Below are positions 42,783 through 51,355 of a DNA stretch of 52,740 nucleotides, in pieces. Below the pieces are notes generated by a model, which searched no databases, was not told the origin of the DNA, and saw nothing but the letters and a program-made list of their open reading frames with translations. The position numbers and the translations under genes are program-made. Source of the DNA: an uncultured Flavobacteriales bacterium (GTDB taxonomy: Bacteria > Bacteroidota > Bacteroidia > Flavobacteriales_D > Sanyastnellaceae); the NCBI GenBank assembly GCA_905478325.1, contig CAJQIB010000031.1:1-52740 (forward strand). Reading direction: 5' to 3'. The number at the start of each line of letters is the position of its first letter. Position 1 is the first letter of the stretch.

Positions 42783-44377
42783 AGGAATTGGACATTCCAG
42801 CAATGGAAGAACTGCAAACGCTCGTAAAGGCTCGAGAAGTTCGCCTGATTCTCGGAGACCAGTTGAACTTTGGACATGATTGGTTCACATCCAATCCAGA
42901 CCCTGAGATCACCTTTGTTCTGATGGAAGTGCGCTCCGAAACCGACTATGCGCGCCACCACATTCAAAAGGTCGTATCCTTTTTTGCCGCTATGCGTCTG
43001 TTTGCAATGGACTTGCATCAACAAGGCCATCGCGTTCTGTATCTTACACTAGACGACCCAAGGAACCTTCATTCCATTCCGGACAACTTGGAATGGATCT
43101 GTTCAGAAGCAGCAGCTACTCAATCGGCTTGGCAACAGCCCGATGAATACCGCATGGATGAAATACTCGCGAAATGGAGCGCCATTTGCGACCGTCGGGG
43201 TTGGGATTGGAGCATTTCAGATTCGCAACATTTCTTCACCCAGCGCGAAGAATTGGCCACCTTTTTCAAAGGCAAAAAGACGTATCGCCTCGAGACGTTT
43301 TATCGGTACATGCGGAAAAAGCACAACATTCTCATGACTTCGGCGATGGAGCCCGAATGTGGGGAATGGAATTTTGATGCGTCCAACCGTCAAAAACTCC
43401 CCAAAAACCACACGCTTCCTCCTCCCAAACTGTTCCAAAGAAATGTCAGCACTCTGGTCGCGCTTTTGGAATCCAGCGGGGTGGAAACGATTGGGCGGAT
43501 TCGGGCGGATGCCTTTCCATGGCCATTGACTCGAGTGGAAGGCCTCGAGATGTTGCAGCATTTTGCCGAAGAATTGCTCCCGTTTTTTGGTGACTTCCAA
43601 GATGCCATGACCACCGAATGCTGGACCGTCTATCATTCACGATTGAGTTTCTTGATGAATGTCAAACTGATTTCGCCTTATGAAGTCGTTCAAACGGTTG
43701 AGCAAGCCTGGCGTGATGATCCTGAGCGGGTGCACATCTCTCAAGCCGAAGGATTCATTCGTCAAATATTGGGTTGGAGAGAGTACATGAGAGGCGTGTA
43801 TTGGGCGGAGATGCCGACTTACGAAACCCTGAATTTCTTCGACCACCAGCAGCCGCTCCCATCGTGGTTTTGGACAGGAAAAACCAAGATGAAATGCCTC
43901 TCGCATTCGATTGACCAAACGCTCGAACACGCTTACGCTCATCACATCCAACGTCTGATGGTCACAGGCAATTTCGCCTTGCTCGCAGGCGTTCATCCCG
44001 ATGCGGTTGACGCTTGGTATTTGGGCGTTTACATCGATGCCTTGCAGTGGGTGGAAATCACGAACACACGTGGAATGAGCCAATTTGCAGATGGAGGCAT
44101 TGTAGGCTCGAAACCATACGTGAGCAGCGCACAGTACATCAAAAAAATGGGCCCCTATTGCGGCAGTTGCCATTACCGTGCTCAAGACAAAACCGGGGCC
44201 TCCTCCTGTCCGTTCAACAGTTTGTACTGGGACTTCCATGTGCGCCATCGCAGCAAATTGGAACGCAATCCCCGCATCGGCATGGCCTACCGCACGTGGG
44301 ATAAGATGGACCCCGCGAAACAGCAGGCGCTCCTCGAAACCGCAGCACACCATCTGGACAACATCGAATCCCTATGA
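42779..44377 (+). CDS. phrB: Iron-sulfur photolyase/cryptochrome (FeS-BCP, (6-4) photolyase type)
   Basis: A 532-residue protein of the deoxyribodipyrimidine photolyase-related family. The N-terminal Rossmann domain starts near VRLILGDQLNFGHDWF, and the C-terminal domain holds the FAD pocket (ILGWREYMRGVYW, HHIQRLMVTGNFALL, YLGVYIDALQWVEITNTRGMSQFADGG). Four cysteines sit at 373, 461, 464 and 477, with spacing 88, 3 and 13. This is the same spacing as the [4Fe-4S] ligands recalled for Agrobacterium PhrB (350, 438, 441, 454). PhrB repairs (6-4) photoproducts with blue light. The gene is coupled by ATGA overlaps to the DUF2256 gene upstream and the DASH gene downstream. Confidence 0.94.
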   Translation: MKELDIPAMEELQTLVKAREVRLILGDQLNFGHDWFTSNPDPEITFVLMEVRSETDYARHHIQKVVSFFAAMRLFAMDLHQQGHRVLYLTLDDPRNLHSIPDNLEWICSEAAATQSAWQQPDEYRMDEILAKWSAICDRRGWDWSISDSQHFFTQREELATFFKGKKTYRLETFYRYMRKKHNILMTSAMEPECGEWNFDASNRQKLPKNHTLPPPKLFQRNVSTLVALLESSGVETIGRIRADAFPWPLTRVEGLEMLQHFAEELLPFFGDFQDAMTTECWTVYHSRLSFLMNVKLISPYEVVQTVEQAWRDDPERVHISQAEGFIRQILGWREYMRGVYWAEMPTYETLNFFDHQQPLPSWFWTGKTKMKCLSHSIDQTLEHAYAHHIQRLMVTGNFALLAGVHPDAVDAWYLGVYIDALQWVEITNTRGMSQFADGGIVGSKPYVSSAQYIKKMGPYCGSCHYRAQDKTGASSCPFNSLYWDFHVRHRSKLERNPRIGMAYRTWDKMDPAKQQALLETAAHHLDNIESL

Positions 44378-45681
44378 CATCGACGATCCAACGCGGACTG
44401 TACTGGTTCCGGAACGACCTAAGGCTGGATGACAACTCGGCCCTGCACGCCATGACCCAGAATGTGGAATCCGCTGCGTTTGTTTTTATCATCGATGAGC
44501 GCTGGTTTGACGCGTCAGTCCATGGGTTTGACCGGATGGGACCACATCGTATGCAGTTCATGGTACAATCGGTTCTCGCCTTGGAACAGGCCTTGCTTGA
44601 GCGGGGTCATGAGCTAGTGATTTTAACCGGCGACCCCGCCACGTGTATTCTCGAGGCAGCAAACATGCTGGGCTGCTCTCAAGTCTTTGGTCAAAAGGAG
44701 CATACGCAGGAAGAAACAGAAGCTGAGAATCGAATTGAATCCGTGATTTCGGCGCATTGGATTGAAGGCCAGACGCTCCTCCATCCGGAAGACTTGCCCA
44801 TGTCCTTGAACGACTTACCCGAGGTGTTCAGCCGATTCCGAAATAAAGTTGAAAAAGGAGGTTTGAAGATTCGTCCTCTCGTCCACGTGGAGCAATGGCC
44901 CACTCCCATTCAAGTGAACGCACTCCTTGTTACCGGTTGGTTGCAGCGTTGTGAATCTGTCCTTTGCCCACCCGTTGTGCCTGGCGCCATGGTGTTTGAA
45001 GGAGGAGCCTTGGCAGGCAGGAAACGGCTCGATGCATATCTGTGGGACACCCGGTTATTGAGTCGCTACAAAGAGACGCGCAACGGGCTGTTGGGATACG
45101 ACTATTCGAGCAAATTCAGTCCGTGGCTCGCCTGGGGATGCCTCAGCGCTCGGCAAATCCACTCTGAGGTTTTGCGCTATGAACATGAAATCGAAGCCAA
45201 TGAAAGCACATACTGGCTGATTTTCGAGCTACTTTGGAGGGACTATTTTCGCTTCATCGCGATGCAGCACGGAAATCGAATCTGGAGCGAGTTTGGGATC
45301 AAGGGGAAAGCGGCTCATTTGCACATGAAACCCCATGAATCCAGTTGGCAAAACTGGATCAACGGCACCACCGATGACGACTTTGTCAACGCCAACATGC
45401 GCGAATTGCGCGCCACCGGTTTTATGTCCAACCGTGGCCGTCAAAATGTAGCGTCGTATGCCATCCATGACCTCGGGTTGGATTGGCGTCCGTGTGCTGC
45501 TTGGTTTGAACGCGAACTCATCGACTATGATCCGTGCAGCAACACAGGAAACTGGCTTTACGTTGCGGGATTGGGCAACGACCCGCGCCCCAATCGCAAA
45601 TTCGATCTCCAATGGCAAACGCAACGGTATGATTCCGACGGACATTACCGCGCATTTTGGAATATCCCCTCGAGACCATGA
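44374..45681 (+). CDS. DASH-family cryptochrome/photolyase
   Basis: A 435-residue protein. The N-terminal antenna-binding domain starts GLYWFRNDLRLDDNSALHAM, and the FAD-binding domain includes YKETRNGLLGYDYSSKFSPWLAWGCLSARQI, WLIFELLWRDYFRFIAMQHG and ATGFMSNRGRQNVASY, followed by NTGNWLYVAGLGNDPR, which are typical of DASH cryptochromes. DASH enzymes repair cyclobutane dimers, mainly in single-stranded DNA, and may also signal. The start overlaps the upstream stop (ATGA, 44374-44377), and its own stop overlaps the start of the next gene. Co-expression with the iron-sulfur enzyme would cover both main UV lesions. Confidence 0.93.
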   Translation: MTSTIQRGLYWFRNDLRLDDNSALHAMTQNVESAAFVFIIDERWFDASVHGFDRMGPHRMQFMVQSVLALEQALLERGHELVILTGDPATCILEAANMLGCSQVFGQKEHTQEETEAENRIESVISAHWIEGQTLLHPEDLPMSLNDLPEVFSRFRNKVEKGGLKIRPLVHVEQWPTPIQVNALLVTGWLQRCESVLCPPVVPGAMVFEGGALAGRKRLDAYLWDTRLLSRYKETRNGLLGYDYSSKFSPWLAWGCLSARQIHSEVLRYEHEIEANESTYWLIFELLWRDYFRFIAMQHGNRIWSEFGIKGKAAHLHMKPHESSWQNWINGTTDDDFVNANMRELRATGFMSNRGRQNVASYAIHDLGLDWRPCAAWFERELIDYDPCSNTGNWLYVAGLGNDPRPNRKFDLQWQTQRYDSDGHYRAFWNIPSRP

Positions 45682-46160
45682 CACGCCATCACACCCCCAT
45701 TCCGTTTTGGAATTTGACCTACAACGACCCCAACCGATGGAAAGAGGTCGAAGCCATTTGCGGAAGGCGCATGACCGCTTGGCAAGGCATTCGAGAGTCT
45801 ATCAAAGGTCGCCCGATAGGGAGTCCTCGTGCAACGCTGATCGCTTGTTCAGGCAATGAAGCATTGCGGGCCATCCTGGAATCACAATCTGAACGGCGCA
45901 TCATCAACTTTGAACAAACTTCCGGGGGGGTGATTGCCTATTTTAAAGTCCGATTGGAACTTTACGGGATTCCATTTCGACGAGGAGAATGGGTTGGCAG
46001 CCAAAAAGCGCATCGTAACGGAAGTCTTTCCACATATGACCTCACATTTCAGCGGGAAGGCGTCGCGTTCGTCTTTCAAACCGACGCTCCTGAGTCCACC
46101 ATCAGCCAATTGCAGGGGTGGTTGGACCAGTGCTTGAATCAGTCCGCGTCTACATCCTAG
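45678..46160 (+). CDS. Uncharacterised protein of the photolyase operon
   Basis: 160 residues from the ATG at 45678, chosen because it overlaps the DASH stop (ATGA), like the other two junctions of this operon; an earlier in-frame ATG at 45657 is less likely. No signal peptide or membrane segment, so cytoplasmic. Composition is that of an ordinary folded alpha/beta protein: FWNLTYNDPNRWKEVEAIC, RATLIACSGNEALRAILES, IINFEQTSGGVIAYFKVRLE, LYGIPFRRGEW. No family was recognised. Strict coupling suggests a role with light, flavin or DNA repair. Its 3' end overlaps the convergent neighbour by 4 bp. Confidence 0.8.
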   Translation: MTRHHTPIPFWNLTYNDPNRWKEVEAICGRRMTAWQGIRESIKGRPIGSPRATLIACSGNEALRAILESQSERRIINFEQTSGGVIAYFKVRLELYGIPFRRGEWVGSQKAHRNGSLSTYDLTFQREGVAFVFQTDAPESTISQLQGWLDQCLNQSASTS

Positions 46161-46684
46161 CGTCCCAACTCCACTTCACGTGCCAACTCATTGTAGCGAA
46201 ACTCCATGATGCTACCCACCAATGTGGAGGTATCCGCTAAGAAGTAATGCACTTCTCCTGTCGAAAATTCGGTCATCTCCAAGTCAATTTGCTGGTAATC
46301 GTCATCGGCAGACCAATCGTCCTTGAATTCCAAATGGTATTCGGCATTCTGGTAGTGGAGCGAGTTCAAATCCAGGCCCGCATTGGAAGTCCCCCCTCCG
46401 CGTAAGTAGTAACCATAGCTCAAGAGCGTATCCGTATCCTGCAGCAAGTCAACCAGCTCAAGGACCAATGAATCTCGCTTGACCCATCGAATTACGATGG
46501 CTTCACGCCCGCCCTCAGCAACAATTTGCCACGCATCACCTTCTTCGGATTCAAAGCCGAACAACAGGCGATCAGGCTCCTGTGCTCGAAGCGACAGTGG
46601 TGTCAGGAGCAGCAGAAAAAGTGGTGTCCACAACGACATTTGCGCGGCGTGAGTTCCAATGGATTTTAAGGAAATAAATTTCAT
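46157..46684 (-). CDS. Secreted protein of unknown function
   Basis: 175 residues from the ATG at 46684, with a long signal sequence (MKFISLKSIGTHAAQ then SLWTPLFLLLLTPLSL, cleaved near LRAQ). The mature part is small and beta-rich: DRLLFGFESEEGDAWQIVAEGG, IRWVKRDSLVLELVDLL, HYFLADTSTLVGSIMEFRYNEL. No family was recognised and no sorting domain is present, so it is probably periplasmic. The start overlaps the stop of the upstream 68-residue reading frame in an ATGA arrangement. It overlaps the photolyase-operon gene tail to tail. Confidence 0.7.
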   Translation of the reverse strand: MKFISLKSIGTHAAQMSLWTPLFLLLLTPLSLRAQEPDRLLFGFESEEGDAWQIVAEGGREAIVIRWVKRDSLVLELVDLLQDTDTLLSYGYYLRGGGTSNAGLDLNSLHYQNAEYHLEFKDDWSADDDYQQIDLEMTEFSTGEVHYFLADTSTLVGSIMEFRYNELAREVELGR

Positions 46685-46887
46685 GATTGAATGCGACATC
46701 TATGACTTCTCACCCTTAAAAAACAGGAAACCAGGTATGCGAAGAATGACAATCTTCCTGAAAAACGAGCTGTTAGCCGAAGCGTTTCCAAATCGGATCC
46801 TGTTTCTAGACTGGAAAACCACCAAATACTCCCCTCCAAAAGCAAGCCCAATGCAAGCAAGCCAATGATGTGACCACCTCGTATCAT
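46681..46887 (-). CDS. Possible small membrane protein (68 residues), perhaps a truncated heme-binding membrane protein
   Basis: The protein starts MIRGGHIIGLLALGLLLEG and has LTARFSGRLSFFAYLVSCFL at 38-57. This order (one membrane helix, an ARxSxRLSF turn, a second helix) resembles the N-terminus of ferric-reductase-like membrane proteins of about 200 residues, which would make it a truncated remnant. Against decay, its stop overlaps the next start (ATGA, 46681-46684), as in a coupled operon. Both readings are open. Confidence 0.4.
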   Translation of the reverse strand: MIRGGHIIGLLALGLLLEGSIWWFSSLETGSDLETLRLTARFSGRLSFFAYLVSCFLRVRSHRCRIQS

Positions 46888-47117
46888 GGTTCAAAATTAC
46901 AACTCCACAAGGAATCGGCCTTCTTCAAACGCCACCAGCGATGGCAATCGGATTTAGCCCTACCAAAAAAACAGTTTCAGTCCTTGAGAAATCAACACAA
47001 CATTCATTTTTCAACAAAAAAAAATAGATTAGACCGATGTGTATCAAAAGGCACCCTCCGCATCAAAGCCAAGTCGTTTCTTTTCTGCAATTCACCATTT
47101 CCTCCCTATCCCCAATC

Positions 47118-49190
47118 ATGAAATACCTTTTGCTCCCGCTAACATTTATTTTTTCATGCACACTTGGTCATGCTCAATTGAATGTTTTTGAAATTGTATC
47201 CAGTAGCTCTTCTACCAGTCATATGGTTCAAATCGCGGTCAATTTCGACCTCGCCAGCACCTTGCAAGCATCAGAAGATGTTTCCTTGTTTGCCCCATCC
47301 GATGCGGCCATTGAAAGCTATGCTACTGAATTGGGCATGGATTTGGAAACCTTCCTCACTTCGGACCAGGCCTATGACCTCATTCAATATCACCTAACGA
47401 TTGGTGAAACCGTCTTATTCAGTGATTGGGAGAACGGCAATTCCATTGTTACTCAATTGGGTACGAGTATGTCCTTGACCTTTACAAATACCGCTCAATT
47501 TGCCAACAACAATTCGATGGTCGCCGCAGATTTCCTCGCGTCAAATGGTGTCGTCCATCTGACCGATGGTGTGATCATGCCTGTTAACACCGTTTCGGAA
47601 TGGCTGAGCGCAAGCCCAAGTCACAACTATGCCAACATCGCTCTAGAAAACTCTGGGCTCGTCGAAGAGTTCGAGGAATTGGGAACGTTAACCTTCTTTG
47701 CTCCGACCGACGCTGCCATTCTTGATTACATCGATGAGAACGACATGACAATTGTCGACCTGCTTTACGGGGATGGTCTGGAGGATTTCATTCGGATTCA
47801 TTGGGTGGAAAACTCCCTGATCGCTGCTCTTGACCTTCAAGAGGGAGCAATGGTTGAGGCATCCTCCGGTGATGCCCTTTACGTGGCCATCGGAGCGAAC
47901 GGTGAAGTGAACGTAAACAACGCACAAGTGCAATCTGTTGACATCCTCATTCACAACGCAATGGTCCATACGGTTGACGCCGTGATTCAACCGAGCTACT
48001 TCCTTTCAGATGCTTTGGAAGATCAAGAGCTCACGATTCTCAATACACTTCTAGAGGCGATGGGGCTTTTGGAGACACTGGCAACCCCTGGAGCCATGAC
48101 CTTATTCGCACCAACAGATTCCGCTTTGCTCACCTTCCTCGATTTAGCTGGATTGGAATTGGCGGATGTATTGGCTGATACGGAGGGAACTACAGAGGGT
48201 CTATTGTATCATCTCACACAAGGCCTGTACATGGCGTCTGACTTAGAAGATGGGATGTCATTGACCATGGCGAGCGGCGAGTCACTGGAAGTCTCGCACG
48301 TTGGAGATAGCATATACGTCGCCAATGGATTGGTTGTCGAAGCTAATTTTGAAACGGATAATGGGTATCTCCACATCGTCGACGCCGTGCTTCTGCCACC
48401 CGTGGAGGGATGCATGGATGATACGGCATGCAACTATGATTCCGAAGCTGTTCTTGATGACGGCTCTTGCTATTCTCTTGACGTCACCTACGAAATCACC
48501 AACAACGTTTGTGTCGATGGCATGGATGGAACAATTGAAATTCAAACAATTGGCATAGAAAGTGGATTAAGTTTCTCTCTCGATGCCTCCGACGGAACGG
48601 AACCGATGGTCAATACAACGGGAAGTTTCGATGCCTTGGAAGCTGGTGAGTACGGAGTCACGGTGACGGATTCGCTGGGTTGCTCTACCAGCTGGACGGT
48701 GGATATTACATCACCCGACGGAGATCCTTTGGTTCTGAACACCAACATTACGGGCAATGACGGAAGCCTTGAGATCACAGGCGGGTCTGAGCCTTATGAG
48801 GTTACGTGGTATGTACTCGGCACATTGGAAGTGGTCGCCCCTGAAGATTTAGTGGCTGGAGATTATTTAGTTGTCGTATTTGATGCTTTGGGCTGCAAAG
48901 TGACCGATGATGTGAATATAGAACCCCTCTCTGACGTCTTCGACGCAGAGGTACTTTCAATGACATTATTTCCGAATCCAGCCGAAGACGTCATTCAAAT
49001 CGGCAACATGGACGTCGGGTTTAAATCCATCGATGTCATCCATTCCAGCGGACAAAAGGCTATGAGTCAATCGAGTGTCACAAACACTTCCATAGACTTG
49101 AACCTGAGTGCACTTTCACCTGGTTTGTATCTCATTCGGGTGCAATCTGCCACTTCTACGCAGTTTCGGAGAGTAATCCTCACCAATTGA
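47118..49190 (+). CDS. Fasciclin-domain surface protein with T9SS type A sorting domain
   Basis: 690 residues from the ATG at 47118 (MKYLLLPLTFIFSC), giving a signal peptide ending GHAQ; the longer frame from 47037 would hide it. Three FAS1 domains are seen at about residues 22-155, 160-300 and 305-440. Each has a FAPSDAAI/FAPTDAAI/FAPTDSAL box and an H-box such as GVVHLTDGVIMP, AMVHTVDAVIQP or GYLHIVDAVLLP. A short CMDDTACNYDSEAVLDDGSC module follows, then a SprB-like Ig module, then a type A sorting domain (LFPNPAEDVIQIGN ... GLYLIRVQ). FAS1 domains mediate cell or matrix adhesion. It appears monocistronic. Confidence 0.92.
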   Translation: MKYLLLPLTFIFSCTLGHAQLNVFEIVSSSSSTSHMVQIAVNFDLASTLQASEDVSLFAPSDAAIESYATELGMDLETFLTSDQAYDLIQYHLTIGETVLFSDWENGNSIVTQLGTSMSLTFTNTAQFANNNSMVAADFLASNGVVHLTDGVIMPVNTVSEWLSASPSHNYANIALENSGLVEEFEELGTLTFFAPTDAAILDYIDENDMTIVDLLYGDGLEDFIRIHWVENSLIAALDLQEGAMVEASSGDALYVAIGANGEVNVNNAQVQSVDILIHNAMVHTVDAVIQPSYFLSDALEDQELTILNTLLEAMGLLETLATPGAMTLFAPTDSALLTFLDLAGLELADVLADTEGTTEGLLYHLTQGLYMASDLEDGMSLTMASGESLEVSHVGDSIYVANGLVVEANFETDNGYLHIVDAVLLPPVEGCMDDTACNYDSEAVLDDGSCYSLDVTYEITNNVCVDGMDGTIEIQTIGIESGLSFSLDASDGTEPMVNTTGSFDALEAGEYGVTVTDSLGCSTSWTVDITSPDGDPLVLNTNITGNDGSLEITGGSEPYEVTWYVLGTLEVVAPEDLVAGDYLVVVFDALGCKVTDDVNIEPLSDVFDAEVLSMTLFPNPAEDVIQIGNMDVGFKSIDVIHSSGQKAMSQSSVTNTSIDLNLSALSPGLYLIRVQSATSTQFRRVILTN

Positions 49191-49540
49191 TTACAGGAAT
49201 CCAGCCAGTTTCTATTTGCTAGATGAACCTGCTATACTCTCGTTTTTATTGAAGACTTCGTGATTCAACCACACGAAACATACTGACATGCGGACACACG
49301 AAATAGAGTCCGCATGTCACTGTGAATAGACCATCGACAATTAAATACTACGGCCTGACCCTTACAAAGCACGCCTGATCTGTGATCGTTATCGTTCGAA
49401 AATAACAGCAATTTCGCACGCTCTCCCCGCCCATTATGCGTGCGTCACTAGCTCACTTTAAGCGGATTATTCTTTATTAGACAAGTCTTTCCAAGCATTT
49501 CTAGCCGAACTGATGGATATTTGCAGCAAGTATAGAATTA
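49191..49540. other. 350-bp intergenic region before the DEAD-box helicase
   Basis: No convincing reading frame. It contains a perfect 12-bp inverted repeat (49284-49319, listed separately) and two copies of CACACGAAA (49270-49278 and 49295-49303). The rest probably holds the helicase promoter and a long leader, but no good TAnnTTTG/TTG pair was found. Confidence 0.6.
49284..49319. repeat. Perfect 12-bp inverted repeat (hairpin) downstream of the fasciclin gene
   Basis: TGACATGCGGAC (49284-49295) and GTCCGCATGTCA (49308-49319) are exact complements around a 12-nt loop. It is 94 bp after the fasciclin stop and about 220 bp before the helicase start. No T-run follows, so it is either a weak terminator, a transcript-stabilising hairpin, or a protein-binding palindrome. 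Confidence 0.7.
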
Positions 49541-51307
49541 TTGGAATCATTTGATCACCTAGGCCTTTCGGCCCCGATCCTCAAAGCCATCGGTCAACTC
49601 GGTTTTGAAACTCCCACTGAAATCCAAAACCAAGCCATTCCAGTTCTACTGGAAGGCAACCGGGATTTCATTGGTTTGGCTCAAACGGGAACAGGTAAAA
49701 CTGCCGCGTTTGGACTGCCCCTTTTGGATCTTCTCGACCCGAAAGAGAGCCACGTTCAGGCGCTCATTTTAGCGCCAACCCGGGAGTTGGGCCAACAAAT
49801 TGCCCAGCAAATGGCCTTATTTGCTGGCAACATTAAGGGCCTCAAGACCGTCGCTGTTTATGGCGGAGCCAACATCAGCGAACAAATGCGCCAGTTGCGT
49901 GGTCCATGTCAAGTCGTGATTGCCACACCCGGTCGTCTCATTGACTTGGCCAAACGAAAGGCTTTGAAGCTAGACCAGATCAAGTACCTCGTATTGGACG
50001 AGGCCGATGAGATGCTCAACATGGGATTCAAGGAGGAACTCGATACCATCTTAGAATTTACTCCAGACACCAAACAAACCTGGTTGTTTTCTGCTACTAT
50101 GCCTCGCGAGATTCGCAGGTTGGTAAAGGAGTACATGGAGGACCCGTTTGAAGTCCGTATTGATCCAGGAACCTCGGTCAACGTTAACATTGAACATCAG
50201 TATGCTTTGGTCCGCCACACGGATAAATTCGAGGCCATGTGCCGCTTTCTCGACCTTGATCCTGACTTGTATGGTGTCGTGTTTTGCAGAACGAAACGGG
50301 ACACACAAAACCTCGCGGAAGACCTTTTGAAAGAGGGATACCGAGCGGATGCGCTTCACGGCGACTTATCCCAACACCAACGGGATCGCGTTATGCAACG
50401 TTTCAAACGACGTGAATTGCAGGTGTTGATTGCCACCGATGTTGCCGCTCGAGGAATCGACGTCAACGATCTTACGCACGTATTCCACCATTCGTTGCCC
50501 GACGACAAAGCCTATTATACTCACCGATCAGGACGAACAGCGCGTGCTGGGAAAAAAGGTGTTTCTCTGGCCTTCATCAACAAGAAAGAAAAGGGACACA
50601 TCAATCGCTTCTCTCGTGACTTGGACATTTCCATGGAACAAATCCTTGTTCCAGACGCGACGACTATCGTGCAGACCCGCCTGAAAAATTGGGCAACGGA
50701 GTTGCGCGATCAACCCGCCGCTGTGGGAATCGCTTCCGAACATCTTGAACTGGTCGATGAGCAACTTGCTGACCTCACGAGAGAAGAGCTTATTGCCCGT
50801 CTCGTTGCAGGCGAAATGAAACGTCTCAACTTGGATTCAAAGACTGATTTGAACAAACGAGCGAATGCCGAACCGGATAAGCCTTACCGCAAGGAAGGGT
50901 TTAGTCGCGGTGGATATGGCGGCCGTTCAGGAGGTTATGGAAACCGCAGGGACTCGGACAGCCGCGGTGGCTCGGGTGGTTACGGAGGCTCAGGCGGTTC
51001 AGGTCGCTCAGGTGGGTCAGGTAGATCGGGTGGATCGGGTGGCTACAAGAAAAAAGAAGGTTTTACCAAGAAGTGGAATTCTGACGGGGATGACCGCCCC
51101 AAGCGTTCGGATAGTCCAGGTAGCTTCCCAAAAAAAGAGAGCTACGGACAACGCATCAGCACGGATCGTCCTGGCAGTTTCCCTAAAAAGGAGGGCTATG
51201 GTAAGAAGCGCAGATCAGACCGTCCAAGTGGTGACAACTCATCCAAGTCAGGAAATACGAGCGGAGGACGTCCAAGTTTTGGCTTAAAACGAAACAAACG
51301 ATCTTGA
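49541..51307 (+). CDS. DEAD-box ATP-dependent RNA helicase with long low-complexity basic tail
   Basis: A 588-residue protein. No ATG fits: the frame is closed by TGA at 49511, and the Q-motif region begins at once, so TTG at 49541 (MESFDHLGLSAPIL) is the best start. Motifs: TPTEIQNQAIP (Q motif), AQTGTGKT (about 46-53), PTRELGQQ, LVLDEADEML (about 150-159), FSATMP (about 183-188) and HRSGRTARAG (about 328-337). Residues from about 460 are Gly/Ser/Arg/Tyr-rich, then Lys-rich with repeated RPGSFPKKEGYGKK-like units. The enzyme unwinds RNA, probably in ribosome assembly, RNA decay or cold adaptation. The tail likely binds RNA and could drive condensate formation. Long 5' leader, as in other cold-responsive helicase genes. 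Confidence 0.93.
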   Translation: MESFDHLGLSAPILKAIGQLGFETPTEIQNQAIPVLLEGNRDFIGLAQTGTGKTAAFGLPLLDLLDPKESHVQALILAPTRELGQQIAQQMALFAGNIKGLKTVAVYGGANISEQMRQLRGPCQVVIATPGRLIDLAKRKALKLDQIKYLVLDEADEMLNMGFKEELDTILEFTPDTKQTWLFSATMPREIRRLVKEYMEDPFEVRIDPGTSVNVNIEHQYALVRHTDKFEAMCRFLDLDPDLYGVVFCRTKRDTQNLAEDLLKEGYRADALHGDLSQHQRDRVMQRFKRRELQVLIATDVAARGIDVNDLTHVFHHSLPDDKAYYTHRSGRTARAGKKGVSLAFINKKEKGHINRFSRDLDISMEQILVPDATTIVQTRLKNWATELRDQPAAVGIASEHLELVDEQLADLTREELIARLVAGEMKRLNLDSKTDLNKRANAEPDKPYRKEGFSRGGYGGRSGGYGNRRDSDSRGGSGGYGGSGGSGRSGGSGRSGGSGGYKKKEGFTKKWNSDGDDRPKRSDSPGSFPKKESYGQRISTDRPGSFPKKEGYGKKRRSDRPSGDNSSKSGNTSGGRPSFGLKRNKRS

Positions 51308-51355
51308 TCTAAGTTGTCGTCTTTTTGTTCTCAGAAGGCTAATTTCACTCCTGAA

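Noticed and set aside
43637-44353. 238-codon minus-strand frame
   Set aside because: Antisense to the iron-sulfur photolyase, whose motifs are complete.
45657-45677. Earlier ATG for the last photolyase-operon gene
   Set aside because: It lies within the DASH gene; the ATG at 45678 gives the same ATGA overlap as the other two junctions and is preferred.
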